This document shows, one piece after another, positions 13,201-25,200 of a stretch of DNA of 64,000 nucleotides. Below the pieces are notes generated by a model, which worked only from the letters and a program-made list of their open reading frames with translations, had not been told where the DNA came from and searched no databases. The DNA comes from Owenia fusiformis (lineage: Eukaryota; Annelida; Polychaeta; Sabellida; Oweniidae), in the NCBI GenBank assembly GCA_903813345.2, contig CAIIXF020000011.1:23541754-23605753 (forward strand), read 5' to 3'. The stretch's first letter is position 1, and the number at the start of each line of letters is the position of its first letter. A program made the translations under genes and the position numbers.

Positions 13201-16200
13201 CACGTGGGGGCTAATAACGTCACAACTAATTTGAATATTGCTTAAAACATGTCCAAACATGTCCAAATACATTTATCAAAACATTATATTGATTCCTTTA
13301 GGTCAAAATTCAAGTCTTTTTTATTGCATTGTTATGTCACGATCAAGATGTCAATTACTTATATTATCATTATGATGTCTGACAGCTGATTAGAAAAATA
13401 AAGCATTAATTGATCTGAATACACACTTTGTATATGGTTTAAATTGTTACATTCAAATGAATGGTTCTGACAAGAACTGGCTCGACTTGCTGTTACTGCA
13501 GTCAAGTTATGTTTTGTTGGTATGTTTCATTTTGAGATGTCTCTTCCAGTACTGTCAACCCCCAAAGATTTTCTCGCGGGACAGATTTTTTAGACCCAGT
13601 GCCCAAAATTCGCGGGATTTTGCGGGACATCTACTAAATTCGCGGGATTTTGCGGGACATTTAAGGGATTTGCGTGATTGCGCTTATAGGCCAATTTTTT
13701 TTATCAAATTCGCGTGATTTCGCGGGACCATTCGAGGGACAAACACCCTAATTGCGGGACAGTTAACAGGTTTACCAGCAAAAACTTCATAGAGGGACAG
13801 ATTTTCTAGAAAAAGTGCCCTAAATTTGCGGGATTTCGCGGGACATCCACCTAAATTTGCAGGATGTCCCGGGACATTCAAGGGATTTGCGTGATTTGGA
13901 CTAATGTAAAAGCGTGTAAAAGTACTTGAATCAAACTTTCAGATACTGATTAATCAAATATAATGCACCGTTACATTGTAACTTAAATAAACGTCAACAT
14001 AATTTCACAAAATACGCATAGAAATATTATTAAACTTTATTGTAATTTATCAAAAACAAAAACCATGCTTGAGGTGTGAGTATCGTAATCTAACACGAAA
14101 TTCAAAAATTTTGAACAATACTTTGCACTTCTCTGCTTCTGGCGTCGTGACCAACTTCTACCATACTGTAGGCATGGGCTTTCAATTGAAAGCCCATGAT
14201 ATAGGGGTTCGATTAATCTACATCAAATTATAGAATGAGGTTACTTTTCTAGATAGGGTTTGTAGAAAAAACCGGGTACCGCGTAGTAAATCCTCCATGC
14301 TGGGTTCAAACTTTTTTTTTTCTTTTTTTTATTCCTTCATTCTTATTTATGTACATGTAAATGTAAATATAAATATGTACATGTAAATGTAATGCAATTA
14401 ATAATATAAATAAAATTTACGTAGACAAACTTGGTACCCGGTCGAAAAACCGGGTACCCAAAAAACGAAATATACGAATATACAACATAATTAGATCATT
14501 AGAAAACGTGTAAGATTTGTTTTGAATTTACAAAAATGTAACTTCCTTCAAAATTGAGCTAGAAGCTTCAAATAAAAAGCATTTTAAGCCTCTTTTCTTC
14601 CTCTATCATCATGGTCATATTTCCATTGGTAATGAATGGGGAGGGGGTGCGATCGCACCATCACACCCTCTCCTGGCTACGCCAATGACATTGTAAGACG
14701 ATTTGAATAACAAGACAAATCAATTTTACTCTATTTTCAATGAGTTCGTATGTTGGTACGTGAACATAACCAATGAAAATATGGTCATGACGATAGAGGA
14801 AGAAAAGAGCCTTAAAATATGCTTTTTATTTGAAGCTTCGAGCTCAATTTTGAAGGACTGTTACATACATTTTAAATTTTGTAAATTCAAAACAAATCTT
14901 ACACGTTTTCTGATAATCTAATTATGTTATACTCGTATATTCGTATTTTTTATTTTTTGGGTACCCGTTTTTTGACCGGGTACCGGGTACCAAGTTTGAA
15001 CCCAGCATGGAGGATTTACTACCCGGTACCCGGTTTTTTCTACAAACCATTTCTAGATATCAGCGTCCATTTATTGTAACTCGCGTTTGCTAACATTTGC
15101 TCAGGAAGGCAACACGGATAGTAAAAAGGCCAACGTTGGAACTATTTGTGACCTTCATCCCTATTGTCGTAATTAAAATGATCAAGTTAAACCCTTCCTC
15201 TTTATTTTGATACCAAACAACAGCTACTTAAAATTAGGTAAACTTTACTCCTCAAAAGTGCAAAAACTTAGCTTCTTATATAAGATAAGATAATCACCAT
15301 ATAGGGGATTGCAACAATTTCGGAAATTCGCGGAGGTCGAAAGCCACATTTGCGGGACTTTGCAGGACATTGCGGGACACGCGAATTAGCCTAATTTTGA
15401 TCGAATTCGCGGGATAATCCCGCCATTCGCGGGACACTTGACAGCTCTGCTCTTCTCAGCTCATTAGCATCAGAAACATATGATTAAAATATGCTCGCTG
15501 TCATATCAAGATTTATTGCCCATTTAAAGGTATTGATCAGTATTTCCATTCACAGAGAATATTCAAGATGGCAATAATAGATTAACATTTGTTTTTAATT
15601 GCCCATTTAAAAGTTTTCATCTATGTTATTTTCCTAATAACCATATTCAATGTCAAAGTGATTAATAAAGCATTTGATTCTATGAAAGTTATGATGATAA
15701 AACTGAAAGATGGTATTTAGACAAGTCACCAAATGTAATTGTCAGTATAAATTCCTTAGTTTGTGTTTTACCACTAATGTTGCTATGCATTTTGTATTGA
15801 ATGTAAAAATTCAAATTATAAATTTATATTAGATATAAGTACTACAGTAAAACCTGTCTTAGTGAACACGTCTGTCTTAGTATATAACTCCTGCATTTTG
15901 TTTTCTTTTATAATTCATGATATTCTTGGCGGTTGTCATCTGTAAAAAATCTGAAAACTTCCAATAACTTAACAAATCCTGTTTAGACTGACTTCAATTT
16001 TTATCCCATCGAACGAAGTTTGGAGGGATATAGGGAACGCCTCCATCCGTCCATCCATCTGTCCATACGTACGTCTCTCCGTACGTACATCTGTCCGTCC
16101 GTCTGTCTGTTCGGGCATTAACTCAAATACCATTGGCCGATTTTGTTCATATTTTGTACACATATACCCTTTGGGGGTAGAAGTTCTGTTCGAAAGCCGA

Positions 16201-19200
16201 TTTTCAAAATGGCCGCTCAATTAAAAATGGCGGCCATTTTAGTGCCGATTTTACAGTAATTTAGGTGCAATATGTGAAACTGTAATAGCAATATGCTTTA
16301 ATGTAAAAAAATTATTTAGGACATTAATAAAGCTAGAAATGTAGATATTAAAGAAGCACATGGCAGCCATCTTGAAAAGTGGCGGCCTTTACTCGTTATT
16401 TTACTATTTTTGCTGTAACTCGAAAAGTAGTGGAGCGATTTTGTTCATATTTGGTATGTGAATACTATAAGCATGGCACACTGTCTAATGACACTTTTGG
16501 TAAAAGGCAGCCATTTTGAAAAATGGCTACCATTTTAACGTATTTTTACTATAACTCGAAAGGTAGTGTAGCGATTTTGTTCATATTTGGTATGTGAATA
16601 CTACAAGCATGACACACTGTCTAATGACACTTTTGATAGAAGGTGGCCATTTTGAAAAATGGCTGCCATTTTTGATATAAACTTTGTTTGTAAAAATGCC
16701 AGCCATGGCTGTTCAATGGGATTTGCTATGCTTTGGCGTTGCTGTTGTCTAGTTTCCAAATCATCTAGAAGTTTTCAGAAGTTCAAATCTGACTTAACAA
16801 TTACAATTTGACCTTCAGTGACGTTTTCAAGGTCTTTTCAAGGTCTTTTTTTCAACTTGCTTCAAATTGACCAATTATTTTTTCAAAATCATCTACAAGT
16901 TCTCAAATGTTCAAATCTTACTTTTGATTTTACCTTCAATGACATTCTGAAGGTCAAAATAGATTTGACCTTCAATGACATTCTCAAGGTCATACAGGTC
17001 TTTTTTCAACTTCCCTCAAATTGACCAATTTTTTCAAAATCATCTACAAGTTCTCAGAAGTTCAAATCTGAACTTAGATTTCACCTTCAATGACCTTCTC
17101 AGGGTAAAAAAGGTATTTTTCAACTTGTTCCAAATTGACAATTTTTTCAAAATCATCGAATATAAAGAATTCTCAGAAATTCAAATCTGCCATAAGATTG
17201 AACTCATAATATTGTGAGCAACTAGGTGGTGACATTTTGTCATGTTAATGCCTTGTTCTTATGTGTATTCATACATAGTCATAGTACACTCTATAACCTT
17301 TATAACTGAGGACTAACCCAGCCATATGTGAGGAGCCATTGAATGAATTAGTCATTTAATAAATGAAAACAATATTTGCTGTTTAGTTCTTTTATTTCTA
17401 GAAAAAAGATTTATTTTATACAAAATATTTTCACCTGTACTGGTTGAAGAATGAACCAAACCTTCCATTTAATAGATGAATTATTTTATTTGATAAAGAA
17501 GTTGACTTGAGGAAAATCAAGGTTCTTGATATATCTGGTATTATCTGCTTCCCCACAGGGATCCATTTGTCAAATACAACTGGGATTAATGCTGTACTTC
17601 ATGTAATTCTTCTTTCCATTCCGCAGAACCACCCCACAACGGCTCCACCAGACTCTGTCAGGTTTGACATCTTTACATTCTGGAGCATTTGTACTTAAAA
17701 CTTTAATAACCTCACAATCAGTGCTGCCATCTTTAAATTCCTGTGTAACACTTCCAATATTTTCTTTGCAGGATAACCAATTGATAAGGATAGATTTGAT
17801 CATGAAATTGTTGCCCTCAATTGTGCTCTAGTGTTTGAATTCCAGTGCACCAAGTTGGTCTTCACTTTTAGGCGAGTTGTTGGGACACGGACGGTAACTA
17901 AACTCTGTCCTTCTGGAGTTCCAAATCCAAATCCCAACTTGGTCTTGGGAGTCATTGTGTTGTAAAATGTGAAAATGTTATAAAAGAACTTGTGACATTG
18001 CCCCTCTCATACCCCACCACTCTTAGTAAAACAATGTAAAGGTGTTTCTGTCATTGTGTAGTAAAATGTGAAAATGTTATAAAAGAACTTATGACATTGC
18101 CCCTCTCATACCCCACCACTCTTAGTAAAACAATGTAAAGGTGTTTCTGTATTTCAGGCAAAAAGACAGGCAGTGAACACCACAGTACAAGGATCCAGAA
18201 CCTTCTCCAACCCCACCTACTTCAAAGTAGTAAAATGTGAAAATGTTATAAAAGAACTTATGACATTGCCCCTCTCATACCCCACCACTCTTAGTAAAAC
18301 AATGTAAAGGTGTTTCTGTATTTCAGGCAGAAAGACAGGCAGTGAACACCACAGTACAAGGATCAGCAGCAGATTTAGTGAAGCTTGCCATGGTGAACAT
18401 TGATCAGAAGTTACAGACAATATACCCTGATACTTGTACAGCACATTTACATAGGAATCACAATACAGGTTAGTACACTTTGAATTTACTTCTCAGCTAG
18501 CTCTGTTATAAGAGTCTGATCCAATGATTGCAGAGTTCCCAGGTTCAATTTCCAGGTCAGATGAAAGTCTGAATTTATGAAAAAAACTAAAGGGGTACCA
18601 GTGATCTCCCCAGGATTTTTTCTCAGGTGGGTGCAAAATTGTCATTTTCACAATCCAGGCCAAAATTGGTCAAATCATGCCAATTTTATGACTTTTCTCA
18701 TTTTCAAGTGGGTGCAAATGGATTTTCAGGTGGGTGCAAGCCTATTTTCAAAACCTCAGGTGGGTGCTGTGACCACTTGCTTGAATGCTGGGGAGATCAC
18801 TGGGTACTTGATTGAATGGTGAACAATACAGGGTTGTATGAATTGTGTTGTGAGTGTACCCATAGTATTAAGGATGTCACCTAAATGAAATTGAGAATGA
18901 TGAACACTAACCTCTAATTTTTCTTTTCAAATGTAAAGCACGTAGCATAACTAAATGTTCCTGTGAGCTTAAGAAAAAATGAAATAATGTACTCCAAAGT
19001 GTGTTTGGGGGTGAAAATTTGAGTGTTACATGGGATCAAGTGAGGAAGTGCCACACATACTTTTGTCAAAAATTGACACTTTGGATGTCTCTTGTTAAGA
19101 AAAAATCACACTGACATATGTTTTTTTAAGTTTTGATAGCCTTTGTTGACTTATAGTATAGAATCTCAGAAAACTATATAATGGAAAAGTTTAGAAATTT

Positions 19201-22200
19201 TTTCCTGATAATAAGGAATAGGTACTTTTTCAATGACAGCTTTCTGGGTTCAACTTTGACATGTACATGTCATAGAGAAGTTGTAAGTTTACAATATCAA
19301 ATCTTCAAATTAAGAGGCAAAGAGTAATATTATATATTTATCCCATAAAGCAAGTTTTTATCCCACCGAACAAAGTTCGAGAGGGATATAGGAAAGCCGT
19401 CCGTCCGTCCGTCCGTTCGTCCGTCCGTCCGTCTGTTTGTCCGGGCGATAACTCAAATAGCGTTTCACGGATTTGATTCAAATTTTATAGGCTTATGCCT
19501 TATGGGTGTAGGACCTCTGCTCGAGAAGGAATTTTCAATATGGCCACTGAATTCAAAATAGACGCCATTTTTCGTAAAAAATGTAATCTTTAATAACTCA
19601 AATACTAGTTTGCGGATTTGATTCAAATTTTATATGCTGATGCCTTCAAACAAAGGAGTTTCGAACAAAAAGAGATTTTCAAGATGGCCTCTTAATTTCA
19701 AAATGGCGGCCATTTTTCGTAAAAATATGTAATCTTTGATAACTCAAATACCAGTGAACGGATTTGGTTCAAATTTTATATGATGATGCTTAGGGACACA
19801 GTAGCTATGTTCGACAAAACATTTTCAAGATGGCCGCTTAATTTCAAAATGGCGACAATTTTTCGTAAAAAACGTGATCTTTGATAACTCAAATACCAGT
19901 GAACAGATTTGATTGAAATTTTATATGATTATGCCTAAGGACACAGTAGCTCTGTTCAAGAAATAATTTTTTTCAAGATGGCGGCTGAATTTCAAGATGG
20001 TGGCCCATAGTCGTAAAAAACTTAATCTTTGATAACTCGTATACCAGTGAACGGATTTGGTTCAAATTTTATATGATGATGCCTAGTTCACAATGGTATA
20101 AACTAACTTTGTGCCAAATTTCATGCTTCTATCTCAAAGTGCACAAACATTTCAACATTTACACTAGCTATAATAAGCATAATATGTTTTGTTTGGTGGG
20201 ATTTGCTACTCCGTGGAGTTGCTGTTTTTCTAGTTTCAGTACTTTTCCACTCCGACTTAGAGACAGATACTTCATTGATACGGCATATAACATTACATGA
20301 TCGCATCAGATTAAACTTTTATTTCAGTATTTCCCAGATATGAGAGTGACAGTTGTTCTTTTTTCAGTAACGTAAATGTGTTTAACCATTGGTACACTCT
20401 TACTAGGGTAATCTTCTTGTTTACAATAACAGATAGCTTTGATCAAAGTAAGAAATTGTGAAACAAACAACAAATATTTAATTCAGCAGTTACTCTCATA
20501 TGTATATTTGGCCAAGAGTCTGAACTATCTGAGATGAATCATATAAACGCAGGAGTACCTCAAGGCTCCATATTAGGCCCCCTCCTGTTTCTAATTTATA
20601 TCAATGATTTACCTGATAACTTAAATACCAAATGTTTTATATATGCAGACGACACGTCACTTTACCAATCCTTCACAGCTGAAACAGCAGCTGATAAGAA
20701 TAATGAATTACAAGAGGATCTAAATAAAATTCTCTTATGGTCAAATACATGGAAATTAAACTTCAAAGCTAGTAAAAGTAAAGATATGACTTTTTTTAAT
20801 CCAAGAAAGCGCGAAATTTTGACCCCAGATCTTTCCCTTGGTAATGACAAGTTACCAAGAGTAAACAATCACAAGCACTTGGGCTTGATTTTGGACAAAA
20901 ATCTCACTTTTGACTATCACATTACTGAACTTGTAGCAAGAATAGATAAACTCATAAATCCGTTAAAAGTCTTCAGTAAGAAAATAAGTGGAAAACACCT
21001 TGAAACAATTTTTAATTCTTTTATTTTGCCACTCTTTGATTATTGTGACATTCTTTACGGATGTGCAAATTTGACAAAACTACAACTTTTAGACCGCCTT
21101 TACTATAAAGCTGCAATTATTTGTTCAGGTGCCATGCATGGAACATCAGCCACAAAAGTGTTGAATACTTTAAATTGGCCCACACTCTCAAATAGACGTC
21201 AATATCATAGAGCTACCTTTATGTATAGAGCTCACAACAACTTGCTGCCTTCTTATGTCACTGAGATATTTGAACCACTTAAAAGAAATCAAACACATGA
21301 ACTAAGACACCAACTTGACTATATTTTACCAGTTAAATACAAATTTTATGAAAGATCTTGTATCTCAAAAACAATATCAGAATGGAATCTACTCTCATCT
21401 GATATAAAGAACTCATCTAGCTTAAGCATATTTAAATCAAGCCTTAAAAGCAATATCTTTAACGAAACTGTTATTAACTCATCAGAATTGTCCATCTCAA
21501 GAAATCAAGAAATTATATTTAACAGAGTACGATGTGATTTCATTTTCAAGGCTCACCTTTACTCGCATAACTTTACCAATGTAAATTCCCCAATCTGCTC
21601 ATGTGGTATTAACAGTGAAACAACCAGCCATGTGATTTTTCGATGTAACTTGAGATTAACATTCTGGACTGAATTAGAAAACCAACTAAAAAATATGAAT
21701 ATACAATACTCCCGTAAATATAAGACACAGCGTGATAAACTTTCTCTGATCCTGAATGGTGATAAAACATTAAGTAGAGCAGAGAATCTGATTGTTTTAA
21801 AGTGCAGTGCAATTTTCTTCGAGCGATGTGTAAATGTTTGAAATCCTCCACAAAACAATTTTTATCTTATTGTATCTCATTTATTTTAATCAATAGTATT
21901 GATTGAATACATTGTATATTGTAATTGTAGAACGTGGCTAATAATGCTAAAAGCACAGCCACTCACACTGTATTTTTGTATTGTATTCTTTGTACAAATG
22001 AATAACTTAATAAAAATAAAATAAAAAAATATGTATATATCCTAAATGAAAAGATGAAGTTGTACATTCAGATTGCATAATGTTTCTGACACAATTGAAA
22101 GAACATCAAGAACTGTATCACATCGATAGTTCATTTCTCAAAATAGTGAAATTAGTGGTTTTAAAAATTCAGTTATCTAACTATGGACAAATTCAAAATA

Positions 22201-25200
22201 ATACATGTAATGAACAGTAGTTTATTTCTATCGGAAAATGAATATACATATACAGTGTGTTTCATGGTGACTGGCTCCTTATTGATAATGTGTTTTGTAT
22301 CATATGGAAGCTTGTTCATCAATTACGAATCCGCATACCTCCATGTGTTATATTTATATATCATATGAAAGCTTGTTCATCTATAACGAATCTGCATACC
22401 TCCATGTGTTATATATCATATGAAAGCTTGTTCATCAATTACAAATCTGCATACCTCCATGTGTTATATTTATATATCATATGAAAGCTTGTTCATCTAT
22501 AACGAATCTGCATACCTCCATGTGTAATATATCATGTGAAAGCTTGTTCATCAATTAAGAATCTGCATCCCTCTATGTGTTATATATCATATGAAAGCTT
22601 GTTCATCAATTATGAATCCCCATACCTCCATGTGTTATATATCATATGAAACCTTGTTCATCAATTAAGAATCTGCAAACCTCCATATGTTATACAGGGT
22701 GGTCCAAAAAAAGTGAACCCCTGCAACAGGCTATATTTTTCTTAATACATGCATGAATTGGCTCATATTATCACATATTGTAGAGAAAGGTCTAAAATTT
22801 TGGTTGATGCCATAATTTATTCTCAGTCTTAAATTTTGAAGAAATTACAAGCGTTAAACAAACATGCCTGGAAATTAGATATTGTACAAAATTTTACAAA
22901 TATGATTCACGGAAATTGTTGAAACACATTGGATGATTTGACACAGCTTTCAGTTAGAGATACAAGTTTAAAACCCTGCCATATGACAAAAGGGACACTA
23001 TTCAAGCAGAAAACACATTTCACACTTTCATTGATCATTTTGAAGCATTTTAAACTGTTCAACAGTTCAGGGGTATGCTACCTACACCAACAGTTAGAGG
23101 GGGGGCTCTTATGGAAGGAAGTTGCCCCCTGTGACCAGGAATCTGATAACTCCTTCATCAAATATCTTTAAAAAATCAAAAGAAAATTCAATATTCAATG
23201 TTTTGAGCCATATATCATTAGAATTGGTCCATGATTTATGAAGATATTGACATTTCAAGATCATATAGGGGTATGTTCATGAATTCACTGGAAAATGTTT
23301 TCGTCTGTGGAAGCTTAGCACATCTCTTTGGATCACAATAACTTTGCAACTAACAAATGTAGAATGCTAGTTTTAAGCCATAATGTGCAGGATTTGAAAT
23401 TGAACAAAGTCATGTCAGAAAATATTAGTTCTTTAAGACTGCAGCTTAAAAATTTCTCAGGGGAGAGGTGTTAAAGGGTTGAAGAATCGCGGATATTGAA
23501 AATCACAATTTGTCCATTTTCAGTAATGTTTGGTTAGAGCTTATAATTTCTGCAAATTTCAAGACTAAGAAAAATGTATGGTACCAACATAAATTTTAGA
23601 CCTTCCTCTACAACATGTGAAAATAAAAAAGAATTCCTGCAAGTAATAAGGGAAATATAGCCAGTTGCAGGGGTTCACTTTTTTTTGGACCACCCTGTAT
23701 ATCATATGAAAGCTTGTTCATCAATTAGGAATCCGCATACCTTCATGTGTTATATACCATATGTAAGCTTCAGGACTTATTAAAACAGGTCAGTAGCTTT
23801 CTACTTGCTTGCTACATATCACAACAAAAAGTGTCCATTTGATCTATGGCATACAATTTGAACAGCAATGTTTTCTAGAAAATTAGCCATGTGCCCTGTT
23901 AAAACCGATGATAATCAAGGCTGAGAACAGTATTATCTCCAGTAATGTAGCCTACTACTTATAGCATTTGATGGATGCTGGGGATATATTTTAATGATAT
24001 TTGAAAGAAAAAAATATTTCAAACAACTACAAAGAAGGCTCTGAATGATACAATGGATTGTATTACTATCTGCTTACAAATGAAAGCCATAAATTCACAA
24101 ATTATGTTTTCAATGATCAATCGTGCCAATATTCAACCCATAAGTCCAGAATTGGAAGCTTTATAATGATATATAGATTGAGGTATGTGATTTAGGATTG
24201 GCTGTGGATAGGGGATAGTCAGTATGAAACACCCTGTACTCGTATATGCAAGATTTCTCATGTGGGTTTAGGTCTATGTATCACATAGACACTATAATGT
24301 ATGAACCCATTTATGATGAATCAGTGCAGTTCTGCTTTTAAACCTGTTTATACATATAGAACATTTAAAAGGCTTGTTTCCAGTATGAACTTTTGAGTGT
24401 TTCATCATTTTTGATTGTCGATAAAATTTCCTTGGGCAATTGTTACACTGGAAGCGTTTAGATCCATTGTGTAGTTTGGCTATATGTTGTCTGACACGCT
24501 GTTTTGAATTAAACCGTTCATGACATAACGAACATTGATAAAATGTTTTCTTCCTAATATGGACGCGCTCATTGTGTTCTTTAAGTAAATATTTTCCTTT
24601 AAATGATTTTGTACATTTGGCACAGTCATATACATACTCCAGCTCTGCGGTATGAATCAATAAATGCTTGGTTAGGTTTGATTTTCGGCGAAATGCCCTC
24701 ACGCAACATGGGCATTTGTGTTGTTTTAATCCAATATGTACATTCTTTCTATGTTTTGTGGCCTCAGATTTAGTTTCATATCTTTCGAGGCAGATGTCAC
24801 ATTTGAACTTTTTCTTGAGAATATCCAGTGCATATTTGCCAGCATGTTCTTCTGAAATAGATGAAAGAAGCGCTTTAATGTTAGATTGCTATAGGGATGG
24901 AGTCCAATTATTAGCTGTGGAATAAAGAAGTCGGTTTTGTTAGCAGGAGGGGGTAAATGATAGTGTTCATTTTTTAAGTGAAAAACAAACCAACGTTTTG
25001 AAATTAGATGAGGAGAGGGGGAGGGGTCAAACCATAATGAAATTAACTTTGTTTTTTAAAAACTGTTGATAATTGGACAACATTCTTCAATAATATTAGA
25101 ATCACAAATGGTATTTTTTTTATTTAAAATTTAATTAAGAATTGCCAGATATGTATTAATTGCCAGTTATCATACATGTGCAAATTTAAAAAAATTCTGC

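Larger units (their letters stand above)
13440..15790 (-). pseudogene. Duplicated start region and promoter of the FReD gene, ATG lost, split by a transposon
   Basis: 13450-13545 plus 15450-15790 align with 11460-12000. On the minus strand the start context AGAACCATG of the active gene is AGAACCATT here, so the initiator codon is gone. The TATA word is not conserved and no coding exon follows. The transposon at 13547-15449 sits between the two halves. Confidence 0.68.
22251..24238. mobile_element. Mariner-type nonautonomous element with TA duplication, enlarged by a minisatellite and a nested element
   Basis: The ends are CAGTGTGTTTCATGGTGACT (left, 22253) and, inverted at the right, CAGGGTGTTTCATACTGACT (ends 24236). 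TA flanks both. The right subterminal sequence matches the MITE at 4928-5217. No transposase. Its right end lies only about 55 bases from the stop codon of the zinc-finger gene. Confidence 0.68.

Noticed and set aside
14703-14921. 72-residue frame in the palindromic element
   Set aside because: Lies in one arm of an inverted repeat and has no family features.
18496-18556. tRNA gene
   Set aside because: Box-like words are present, but no full cloverleaf with acceptor stem could be made.
22929-23171. Transposase remnant inside the 22695-23697 element
   Set aside because: The translated frame shows no helix-turn-helix or DDE/D motifs.
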